Below are positions 55,090-62,581 of a stretch of 64,000 bases of DNA, piece after piece. The position numbers and the translations under genes are program-made. Below the pieces are notes generated by a model. The model saw only the letters and a list, made by a program, of their open reading frames with translations. It did not search any database and had not been told where the DNA came from. The stretch is from NCBI GenBank assembly GCA_942493245.1, contig OW818685.1, forward strand, positions 682,001 through 746,000. Direction: 5' to 3'. The stretch is from DAOPYU01 sp942493245. Its GTDB lineage: Bacteria; Sumerlaeota; Sumerlaeia; UBA8349. The first letter of the stretch is position 1; each line of letters starts with the position of its first letter.

Positions 55090-55266
55090 CTACCGGATTG
55101 TGATCGCATCGCTTTGACAAACGGCCTTACACGCGCCACAGCGGATGCAGCCTTTTTGCGTCACCAGGGGTTTTGTCCCTGGACGCCCCGAAATACATCC
55201 AACCGGGCAAACCGGGATGCACAACTGGCATCCATTGCATTTCTCTGCGTTTATGACGGCTGGCAT
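55090..55266 (-). CDS. Small 2x[4Fe-4S] ferredoxin
   Basis: A 58-residue protein with two complete CxxCxxCxxxC motifs ('CNGCQLCIPVC' and 'CIRCGACKAVC'). It is a low-potential electron carrier typical of anaerobes. The ATG at 55266 follows AGAGAGGGGG. It may be an electron donor or acceptor for hydrogenase or the NfnA-like enzyme, but no partner is adjacent. It is 53 bp upstream of mltG on the same strand and may be co-transcribed by read-through. Confidence 0.85.
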   Translation of the reverse strand: MPAVINAEKCNGCQLCIPVCPVGCISGRPGTKPLVTQKGCIRCGACKAVCQSDAITIR

Positions 55267-55521
55267 GAATCCCCCTCTCTGCCGATTCCTCACTTGTGGC
55301 AGCCTGTCCATTGTCGCTTTCACAAGGGGGAGAATCAACCCCAAATTCGCTATCTCCGAGGCGCGTATCGAGGGACAGACCCCATCTCGAATTATAAGCC
55401 CGTGTTCAAGAATTCCGGGAAACGTGTCGGCGTGTATTCCCTTGTTTCCGAAGAAAGAAACCCCTATAGTCAGACGCGTTGTACTCAACTGCATTTCCAG
55501 ACTCGAAAGGACTCGACAACC

Positions 55522-55809
55522 ATGAATGGACAGAACAGACGGGTGGAATTCGCCAAGGTTTTCTTTCTGGGTTTTTTCTGCGCGGTGGCGCTCATTGCGT
55601 TGATGGGTCAGCGCCTCTCTCCCGCTTCGCCACAACGGATCGGGCAGTACCAGATGCGGATAGACCGCAATAGTACCAATAGCATGGTCTCAATTTATGT
55701 TCTTGATACGACAACGGGCGCTGTCAAGGACGTTCATGCAAACGGAGTTCCTTTCGAGGGGGAGTCGGTGTACAAGGAATCGGAATCCGCTGGGAAAGAA
55801 TCCAAATAG
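55522..55809 (+). CDS. Small membrane protein of unknown function
   Basis: A 95-residue protein. One hydrophobic segment (about residues 12-29, 'VFFLGFFCAVALIALMGQ') is followed by a short polar domain ('YQMRIDRNSTNSMVSIYVLD'). AAAGGA precedes the ATG at 55522. It ends 15 bp before the LhgO-like gene and is probably co-transcribed with it. No family recognised. Confidence 0.6.
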   Translation: MNGQNRRVEFAKVFFLGFFCAVALIALMGQRLSPASPQRIGQYQMRIDRNSTNSMVSIYVLDTTTGAVKDVHANGVPFEGESVYKESESAGKESK

Positions 55810-55824
55810 AAACAGGAAACGCTT

Positions 55825-56943
55825 GTGCAACACGATTTTGACTTAGCCATCATCGGCGCGGGCGTGGTGGGACTGGCCCTTGCGGCGGAAATGGCGCAAC
55901 CGGGCCGTGAGGTGTGCCTGCTCGAACGCCACGACTCGTTTGGCCGCGAGACCTCGAGCCGCAACAGCGAGGTGATCCACGCCGGGCTGTATTACCCCAA
56001 TGGATCGCTCAAGGCGCGCCTGTGCGCCGAGGGGCGCGACCGCCTCTATCACCTGTGCGAACGACGCGGCATCCCGCACCGCCGCATCACCAAACTCGTT
56101 GTGGCCGCGCACACCGACGAGGTCGCCCGTCTTGAGAGTTTGATGGAGAATGCGAAGCGCAACGGCGCGGGCGCGCTCGAAATCCTCTCGAAGCAGGAAA
56201 CGCACCGTCTCGAGCCCCACATTCAGGCGGAGGCCGCCTTGCTCTCACCCGAGACGGGCATTGTAGATTCCCACAGCCTGATGGCCCACCTGGCGCGGCG
56301 CGCCCACGCGCAGGGTGCCGTGGTGTCGTATCACACCCGCGTGACCGGGATTGAACCGTTGAGTTCCGGCTACCGGATTCTCCTCGACGAACAGGGACAG
56401 GCGTTATCCATCGTAGCGCGTCAGGTGGTCAACAGCGCGGGGCTGGGCGCCGAGGCAGTGGCGCAGATGGTGGGCATTGAAACGGAAAGCGCGGGATACC
56501 GGCTGTACTTCTGCAAGGGAGAGTATTTCGCGTTGCGCCCCGCCCTGGCCCGCCGCGTGGGCCGGTTGATCTACCCCCTGCCACCGGAGAAGGCGGAGGG
56601 GCTGGGAGTTCACGTCACGCTCGACCTCCACGGACGCATCCGGCTGGGCCCGAACGCGCGGTATGTTGACACGTTCGACTATTCGGTGGACCCGTGTCAA
56701 CGCGACATCTTCTACGAGTCCGCCGTGCGGATGCTCCCGTTTCTCAAGCCCGAGGATCTGTCTCCGGATATGGCGGGCATCCGCCCCAAATTACAACCGG
56801 AAGGCGGAGAACCGCGCGATTTCGAAATCCGGGAGGAAGCGGACCGAGGATTGCCGGGATTCGTCAACCTGGTCGGAATCGAATCGCCTGGCCTCACTTC
56901 GTGTCTGGCCATCGCGCGCCAGGTCGCATCACTGCTGGCGTGA
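55825..56943 (+). CDS. LhgO-like FAD-dependent oxidoreductase
   Basis: A 372-residue DAO-family flavoenzyme. The N-terminal FAD-binding Rossmann motif 'LAIIGAGVVGLALAAEMA' is followed by 'SSRNSEVIHAGLYYPNGSLK' and 'GIVDSHSLMAHL', typical of L-2-hydroxyglutarate oxidase/dehydrogenase (LhgO). The C-terminal 'GIESPGLTSCLAIA' closes the FAD site. It would oxidise L-2-hydroxyglutarate or a similar 2-hydroxy acid, passing electrons to a quinone or flavoprotein. The GTG start at 55825 follows CAGGA. Confidence 0.85.
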   Translation: MQHDFDLAIIGAGVVGLALAAEMAQPGREVCLLERHDSFGRETSSRNSEVIHAGLYYPNGSLKARLCAEGRDRLYHLCERRGIPHRRITKLVVAAHTDEVARLESLMENAKRNGAGALEILSKQETHRLEPHIQAEAALLSPETGIVDSHSLMAHLARRAHAQGAVVSYHTRVTGIEPLSSGYRILLDEQGQALSIVARQVVNSAGLGAEAVAQMVGIETESAGYRLYFCKGEYFALRPALARRVGRLIYPLPPEKAEGLGVHVTLDLHGRIRLGPNARYVDTFDYSVDPCQRDIFYESAVRMLPFLKPEDLSPDMAGIRPKLQPEGGEPRDFEIREEADRGLPGFVNLVGIESPGLTSCLAIARQVASLLA

Positions 56944-57070
56944 CCCACCCACCAAGACCAGAACACAGATAGCAAAGAAACCCAGACATAGCGAAACCGC
57001 AACCAAGCGAAGAATCGTTTGAGGGAAAGAATCGCGAAGAGATGCGAAGACGCGGAGAACATCTTTTTGA

Positions 57071-57147
57071 AACCACAGATAAACACGGATGAACACAGAT
57101 ACCGGAAAAATTCCAGTATCTGTGTTCATCCGTGTTTATCTGTGGTT
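57071..57147. repeat. Perfect 32-bp inverted repeat
   Basis: 57071-57102 and 57116-57147 are exact reverse complements over 32 bp. The 13-nt loop can add a small ggaa/ttcc stem. It is made of words such as 'acagataaacacggatgaac'. It lies between the convergent LhgO-like and rph genes, 7 bp before the rph stop codon, and may act as a transcription barrier. The words resemble fragments at 767-787. Confidence 0.92.
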
Positions 57148-57153
57148 CTGCCC

Positions 57154-57891
57154 TCAGAGTTCTTCGATTGCGGCGATCCCCAGGATCTCTTTCTGGATAG
57201 CGACGAGTTGGTCGCAACCGGCCTGGGCCAGGTCGAGCAGCGCATTGAATTGCTCGCGCGAACAGGGGATTTGTTCGGAAGTACCCTGCACCTCGAGCAG
57301 ATTTCCGGCGCCCGTGGCCGCGACGTTCATGTCCACTTCTGCCTGCGAGTCTTCCATATAGCAAAGGTCCAGCACCGGCTGTCCCTCGACCATACCCACA
57401 CTGGTGGCGGCCACAAAGTCGGTGAGGAGGACATTGTTGGTCATTTTCAATTTCTTCATTTTCCGGACAGCCAGAGCCAGCGCCACAAAGGAACCCGTGA
57501 TGGCCGCCGTGCGGGTCCCCCCATCGGCCTCGATCACATCGCAGTCAATGGTCAGGGTACGCTCGCCCAGTTTGTCAAGCCGAACAATGGTGCGCAACAC
57601 GCGTCCGATCAACCGCTGGATTTCCACACTGCGTCCGTTCGGCTTCCCCTTCATCCCATCGCGCGGGATGCGTTGCGCCGAGCTGCACGGCAACATGGCG
57701 TACTCGGCCGTCAGCCATCCCTGACCGCTGCCGCGCCGGTGGGGGGGCGCCTGGTCCTGAAGGGTGGCGGCGCACAACACTTTGGTGTCGCCCAGTTCGA
57801 TCAGGGCAGACCCCAGGGGGTGGCGCAACGGGTTGGGGGTAATCTTGACCGGGCGCAACTGGCCCGGCTCGCGGCCATCTACTCGAATCAT
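57154..57891 (-). CDS. rph: Ribonuclease PH
   Basis: A 245-residue phosphorolytic 3'-5' exoribonuclease that trims tRNA 3' ends. Family segments are 'IRVDGREPGQLRPVKITPN', 'GWLTAEYAMLPCSSAQR', 'SVEIQRLIGRVLRTIV', 'IDCDVIEADGGTRTAAITG' and 'VDMNVAATGAG'. The ATG at 57891 is chosen from the conserved N-terminus; a TTG 30 bases upstream is an alternative. Confidence 0.96.
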   Translation of the reverse strand: MIRVDGREPGQLRPVKITPNPLRHPLGSALIELGDTKVLCAATLQDQAPPHRRGSGQGWLTAEYAMLPCSSAQRIPRDGMKGKPNGRSVEIQRLIGRVLRTIVRLDKLGERTLTIDCDVIEADGGTRTAAITGSFVALALAVRKMKKLKMTNNVLLTDFVAATSVGMVEGQPVLDLCYMEDSQAEVDMNVAATGAGNLLEVQGTSEQIPCSREQFNALLDLAQAGCDQLVAIQKEILGIAAIEEL

Positions 57892-58292
57892 GAAACAGAT
57901 CTCTCTTTCGTTCTTTGCCAATTCTTCAAGTCGGGGTGTCCGTCCGAGGCGAAAATCCGGCCATCGGCGTACCCGCCTGCAGCCCCGGCCTTTGCATCAT
58001 GAGGAACCGGAGGTCCGAAGACAAACGCAGCACTGTCTGGAATCCATTCCATCCGCGCATGCAATTCCTCCGGGAAATCTACAGAAGAAAAAGAGGAACC
58101 GCAAGTTTTTTGGGGGGTGGGGGAAACCCGGATGAAACGCGAGATCGCAATTTGCCCGAGATCCTCCGACAGGCCCAGTGCTTTGCCCGCTACTTTGCGG
58201 TTGCATCCGGAACATTTCAAGTTCATATTCTGAAGAAGAAAGCCGATCCTGCCGCAACTGCGGCAGGGTTGTGCGTTTGGGGATAATCGCAT
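57888..58292 (-). CDS. Possible small zinc-ribbon protein upstream of rph
   Basis: A 134-codon frame whose TGA overlaps the rph ATG (ATGA), which suggests translational coupling. Its N-terminus has two Cys pairs, 'CRSCG' and 'CSGCN', about 14 residues apart, as in a zinc ribbon. The rest shows no recognisable fold, no Shine-Dalgarno is visible at the ATG (58292), and codon use is not strongly typical. It may be spurious. Confidence 0.3.
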   Translation of the reverse strand: MRLSPNAQPCRSCGRIGFLLQNMNLKCSGCNRKVAGKALGLSEDLGQIAISRFIRVSPTPQKTCGSSFSSVDFPEELHARMEWIPDSAAFVFGPPVPHDAKAGAAGGYADGRIFASDGHPDLKNWQRTKERSVS

Positions 58293-58330
58293 ATTTTTGA
58301 GCCTGTGATCGTATCGAGTCTGGTGATTTC
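57892..58330. other. Divergent region rph / SpoIIE-like phosphatase
   Basis: 439 bp between divergent genes. Besides the possible zinc-ribbon frame it has the short stem 'cctgccgcaactgcggcagg' (58248-58267). Promoters in both directions are expected but I cannot place them. Confidence 0.4.
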
Positions 58331-59791
58331 ATGAGTCCCACTTGTTCCATCATCCTGATCGTCTCTTTTTTACTCGCTCTGTTACTGGCAGCGGGTGTTT
58401 TCTGGCGCATGCGTCGGCGGATTCACGCGCTCGAACAGAGCCGAGACGAAATGAGCGACCGGCGCGAAGCCGTTGTGGACATGATGAACCGGATCGGCTT
58501 GTGCCTGAACACAACGCTGGATCTCGACGGCGCGCTGGTCATGATCGCCGAATATCTCGTCGAGGCGACACAGGCCGAGTCGGGCGCGATTTTTGTCTTG
58601 AATACCGCCGGAAAATCCCTGCGCGCGCGGGCGCTGGCCGGACCCTTTCCCCCGATTTTGAGACCCGCCGATGACGGCTCTTTGCGCGATATTCGAGAGC
58701 ATCGAATCGCCGTGGGGGAAGGCATTATCGGTTTCGTGGCCAAGACGGGCGAGTCGCTCCTGATTGCCGACGCGGCGACAGACGCCCGGGTGACGCAGCC
58801 CCCCGAGGGATATCCTGCGTTGCGTTCGCTCCTGGCCGTCCCCCTGCAATTGCAACACAAAACGCTGGGGGTGTGTGTCCTGCTCAACCATCGCGGACCC
58901 CATCCCTTCGACGATCAGGATCTTCGCCTGACCCGCCAACTGGCCAGTCAGGCCGCCTTGACGGTGAATGTGGCGCGGCTCTACGAGCACGAGGGGGAAC
59001 AACAGCGTCTGGGCCAGGAATTGCGCGTGGCGCACGAATTCCAGAAAATGCTTCTGCCGCGCGAATATCCCCAGGTGGACGGTCTGCAGATTGCCGCCTA
59101 CGGCGCGCCCGCGCTCGAGTTGGGCGGGGACTATTATGACTTCCTCTGGGTTGAGAAGCCCCTCTTTCTGGGCGTGGCCATCGCCGACGTATCGGGCAAG
59201 GGAATTCCCGGCGCACTGGTCATGGCGATCTTGCGCAGCGCCTTGCGGGGCGCCGCGCCGGGGACTCTTTCGCCCCGCGACGTCTTGCGTCAGATCAACC
59301 GATGCCTGCTGGTGGACACCCGACCGGGCGTTTTTGTGACCATGACCTATGCCCTGATTGATGTGCGGCGCAAGCGGATGCGGTTTGTGCGGGCAGGCCA
59401 TGAACCGATGATCGTCTGGAACGAGGCGGACCCGGAACCCCGGGTTCTGCAACCCAACGGACTGGCTCTCGGGCTGGTGGGCGAAGAAATCGGGTCCGTT
59501 CTGGAAGAGTGCGAGGTGGTCCTGCGACCTGGCGACACGGTCGTGCTTTATACGGACGGGGTGGTCGAAGCGCTCAACGCCGCCGGAGCCGAATATGGTC
59601 CGGCGCGGTTCCACGAGTGTCTGGGCCGTTGCCGCCACGCCGCGCCCGACGAGCAGATCCGCGTTCTTCTCGAGGACATCCGGGTTTTCACGGGAGGCAT
59701 TCCCCAGAACGACGATACCACGCTGGTGGTGCTCAAGGTGCCATCCGAGACTCCTGAAAACCACCCGGCACGGACAGGAGGGGCGGCTTGA
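58331..59791 (+). CDS. GAF domain and PP2C-type (SpoIIE) phosphatase
   Basis: A 486-residue signalling protein. It has an N-terminal transmembrane helix (residues 6-26), a GAF sensor domain (about 65-215) and a SpoIIE-like Ser/Thr phosphatase domain (about 240-470). The metal-binding acids are in 'ELGGDYYDFL', 'VAIADVSGKGIPGALVM' and 'QNDDTTLVV'. Such proteins dephosphorylate anti-anti-sigma factors or related STAS proteins. No STAS or anti-sigma gene is next to it. A weak GGTGA precedes the ATG. Confidence 0.9.
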   Translation: MSPTCSIILIVSFLLALLLAAGVFWRMRRRIHALEQSRDEMSDRREAVVDMMNRIGLCLNTTLDLDGALVMIAEYLVEATQAESGAIFVLNTAGKSLRARALAGPFPPILRPADDGSLRDIREHRIAVGEGIIGFVAKTGESLLIADAATDARVTQPPEGYPALRSLLAVPLQLQHKTLGVCVLLNHRGPHPFDDQDLRLTRQLASQAALTVNVARLYEHEGEQQRLGQELRVAHEFQKMLLPREYPQVDGLQIAAYGAPALELGGDYYDFLWVEKPLFLGVAIADVSGKGIPGALVMAILRSALRGAAPGTLSPRDVLRQINRCLLVDTRPGVFVTMTYALIDVRRKRMRFVRAGHEPMIVWNEADPEPRVLQPNGLALGLVGEEIGSVLEECEVVLRPGDTVVLYTDGVVEALNAAGAEYGPARFHECLGRCRHAAPDEQIRVLLEDIRVFTGGIPQNDDTTLVVLKVPSETPENHPARTGGAA

Positions 59792-59807
59792 CTTGACGTT
59801 TCAAGTC
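59790..59807. promoter_or_regulatory. Small inverted repeat overlapping a possible promoter
   Basis: 'gacttga' and 'tcaagtc' form a 7-bp inverted repeat with a 4-nt spacer, and 'ttgacg' within it resembles a -35. It lies about 100 bp before the GT2 gene. Possible operator; weak. Confidence 0.25.
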
Positions 59808-59909
59808 TGGCATGCTGCCCGCCGGTGTCTGGAGGGAACCCCTTCCCACCGGGAATTCGTCCGGAAAGACCGGGCGCTTTCAGGTTGATTCTGCGGACGG
59901 AGAGAGCCG

Positions 59910-60650
59910 ATGCCTCAAGTGATTCTGGCGTTGCCGGCGTACAACGAAGCGGGTGCGATTGGGGATCTGCTGGCCGTTGCCGCGCAGGCCTTCAAGACAA
60001 TACGGTCCTATCAGCCCCGGATTCTCGTGGTGGACGATGGTTCTGCGGATGCCACAGGCGACCGGGTGCGCGCATTTCAGGCGTCTTTTCCGGTTGAGGT
60101 GGTGACGCACGAACAGAACCGGGGGCTGGGTGGAGCCATCTATACGAGTCTGCTGGCTGCGCTGGCCCGTTCCACCGATCCGGACGACGTCATTGTCAAC
60201 ATGGACGCCGACAACACGCACCCACCCGACACGATCCCGGCCATGCTCGAGGCCCTGGAAAATGGCGTGGATGTGGTGATCGCGTCACGTTACCGTCCGG
60301 GGGCGCGTCAGGTGGGGGTGCCGTTGAATCGCCGGTTTCTGAGTTTTGGGGCGCGTCTGGTCTTCTCCTGGCGGTTGCGGTTGCCGGGAGTGCGGGACTA
60401 CACGTGCGGATTCCGGGCCTACCGGGCGCGCACCATCCTGCGCGCGCTGACCACCTACGGCGAGGACTTCATCACCCGCGAGGGATTCGCCTGTACGGAC
60501 GAAATTCTCGTGAATCTGGCCCGGATGGAACCGCGCCCCGTGATCGCCGAGGTCCCTTTTGTGTTGCGATACGATCGGAAACAAGGGGAAAGCAAACTCG
60601 AATTGTTCAAAACAATCCGCGCCACCTTGAAGATGCTGTTGCGGGGTTGA
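59910..60650 (+). CDS. Glycosyltransferase family 2 (dolichol-phosphate mannose synthase-like)
   Basis: A 246-residue GT-A enzyme. 'LALPAYNEAGAIGDLL' and 'ILVVDDGSADATGD' bind the nucleotide-sugar, and 'VNMDADNTHPPDTI' carries the DxD-type metal site. 'GFRAYRARTI' resembles the DPMS-like family that attaches sugars to polyprenyl phosphate. The ~70 bp after the PP2C gene suggest a separate or loosely coupled transcript. Substrate unknown. Confidence 0.86.
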   Translation: MPQVILALPAYNEAGAIGDLLAVAAQAFKTIRSYQPRILVVDDGSADATGDRVRAFQASFPVEVVTHEQNRGLGGAIYTSLLAALARSTDPDDVIVNMDADNTHPPDTIPAMLEALENGVDVVIASRYRPGARQVGVPLNRRFLSFGARLVFSWRLRLPGVRDYTCGFRAYRARTILRALTTYGEDFITREGFACTDEILVNLARMEPRPVIAEVPFVLRYDRKQGESKLELFKTIRATLKMLLRG

Positions 60651-60786
60651 GACGCCTCCCCGCGTAAAAAAACACTGTCCAAAACGGACGCCCTGTGTCA
60701 TTTATGACGGCCCGAGGGGATCGGGACTTGAAATTGAAGAAAAGCGGCACGAGGAAGAAACGCATATTCAGGAGGGGGAAACGAAC

Positions 60787-62469
60787 ATGACCCAGCAAGA
60801 ACGCGAAAGCATGGAACTCGACGTCCTGTTTGTCGGGGCGGGACCGGCCAATCTGACGGCGGCGTACAAATTGATGCGCAACGTCCAGACCTATAACGAG
60901 AAGGCGGAGGCCGAGGGGAAAGAGCCCATTGAAGATCCCATGGTCATGGTGATCGACAAGGGCGCCAACCTGGGCAACCACTCGCTGTCGGGCGCCGTGC
61001 TCGATCCGGTCGTGTTCGCGGAACTCTTCCCCGGGGAAAACCTCCAGAATCTCCCCTTCGCCCGCCCGGTCAAGAGCGATCAGGTCTATTACCTGACCGC
61101 TACCGGCAAGATCGCTCTGCCTGGGGCTTTGGTCCCACCGGACATGCACAACGACGGCAACAAATACATCGTCTCGCTCTCCGAGATGACGCGCTGGCTG
61201 GCCAAAAAATGCGAAGACATGGGCGTCGAGGTCATGACCGAGTTTGCGGCGGCCCAACTGCTGCGCGACGGCCAGGCGGTCCGGGGCGCCATCATGGGCG
61301 ACAAGGGCCTGGAAAAAAACGGCGAACCGGGGCACAATTTCGCCCTTGGCGAGGAGTTGCAGGCCAAGGTGACCGTTCTGGGTGAGGGCACGCGCGGCTA
61401 CCTGGCGCAGGAACTCATCGAGGGGTGGAACCTGGCGGCGAACGCCAACCCGCAGGTCTGGGGACTCGGCATCAAGGAACTGATTGAAGTCCCGGCGGGC
61501 CGCCTGCCCAAAGGATCGGTGGTTCACACGTTCGGCTACCCGCTCGACTTCTCCACCTACGGCGGGTCGTTCATCTACGCGCTCGAGGACAACCTGATCG
61601 CCATCGGCCTGGTCATGGGGCTGGACTACGCGAACCCGCTGGCCGAGACGCACGGACTCTTCCTGCAATTGAAGAAACACCCGTTTGTGGCCTCCCTGAT
61701 CGCGGGAGGGAAAGTGGTCGAATACGGCGCCAAGACCCTGCCCGAGGGGGGATACTTCTCGTTGCCGCAGCTGGCGGTGGACGGAGCGGTGCTGGTCGGA
61801 GACTCGGCGGGATTCCTCAACACGATGCGTTTGAAGGGGTTGCACCTGGCCATGAAATCGGGCGCGCTGGCGGCGGACAAGATTTGCGCGGCACTGGCGT
61901 CGGACGATTTCTCGGCGGCGGCGCTCGACTACCGGGCCGACTTCGAGGCCTCGTGGGCCGGTGAGGAAATGCGCAAGGTGCGCAATTTCCGCCAGGGATT
62001 CCACGACGGCATGATCCCGGGAATGCTGCTGACCGGCGTCCACATGGCCACCGGCGGCGCGCTGCCCGGCGGGCGCAAGAAGATGCCCGCCGACTTCGAG
62101 GGGTTGCGTCCCGCAACCGCCGGAAAGGCCACGGCCAAAACGCCGACAGACGAAACGATCTATCTCGACCTGTTGACGGACGTGTACAAGAGCGGTTCGA
62201 TCCACCGCGAGGAACAGCCGGTGCACTGCAAGATCCTGGACCCGACAAAATGCCGCGATTGCTACCAGCGGTTCGCGGCGCCCTGCACGCGCTTCTGCCC
62301 GGCCAAGGTCTATGAGGAAAACCTCGGCGCCAACGGCCAGTTCGAGGGGATTCAGGTGAATTTCTCGAACTGCGTGCATTGCAAGACCTGCGAGATCAAA
62401 GACCCGCTGCGCAACATCCGCTGGGCGCCCCCGGAAGGCGGCGACGGACCGAAGTACCAGAAGATGTAA
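60787..62469 (+). CDS. Electron-transfer flavoprotein:quinone oxidoreductase (ETF-QO/FixC-like)
   Basis: A 560-residue flavoprotein. The FAD-binding 'VLFVGAGPANLTAAYKLM' opens the protein. The C-terminal [4Fe-4S] region has Cys in 'CRDCYQRFAAPCTRFCPAKV' and 'CVHCKTCEIKDPLRNIRWAP', as in ETF-QO, which passes electrons from ETF to the quinone pool. CAGGAGGGGG precedes the ATG at 60787. No etfAB genes are adjacent. A strong terminator follows. Confidence 0.94.
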   Translation: MTQQERESMELDVLFVGAGPANLTAAYKLMRNVQTYNEKAEAEGKEPIEDPMVMVIDKGANLGNHSLSGAVLDPVVFAELFPGENLQNLPFARPVKSDQVYYLTATGKIALPGALVPPDMHNDGNKYIVSLSEMTRWLAKKCEDMGVEVMTEFAAAQLLRDGQAVRGAIMGDKGLEKNGEPGHNFALGEELQAKVTVLGEGTRGYLAQELIEGWNLAANANPQVWGLGIKELIEVPAGRLPKGSVVHTFGYPLDFSTYGGSFIYALEDNLIAIGLVMGLDYANPLAETHGLFLQLKKHPFVASLIAGGKVVEYGAKTLPEGGYFSLPQLAVDGAVLVGDSAGFLNTMRLKGLHLAMKSGALAADKICAALASDDFSAAALDYRADFEASWAGEEMRKVRNFRQGFHDGMIPGMLLTGVHMATGGALPGGRKKMPADFEGLRPATAGKATAKTPTDETIYLDLLTDVYKSGSIHREEQPVHCKILDPTKCRDCYQRFAAPCTRFCPAKVYEENLGANGQFEGIQVNFSNCVHCKTCEIKDPLRNIRWAPPEGGDGPKYQKM

Positions 62470-62517
62470 ACGCGAGGAGATGTAGATACGCCTTTGATTC
62501 TTTCTTTGGGGTATGAG

Positions 62518-62566
62518 AAACAGGGTTTACAAGAATCTTGATCGAATCTTGTAAACCCTGTTTTCT
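62518..62566 (+). terminator. Intrinsic terminator after ETF-QO
   Basis: A perfect 16-bp stem (62518-62533 with 62548-62563), 14-nt loop, followed by a T-run. It separates ETF-QO from the next gene, which starts 16 bp further on. Confidence 0.9.
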
Positions 62567-62581
62567 TGGTCACGGAGTGTC

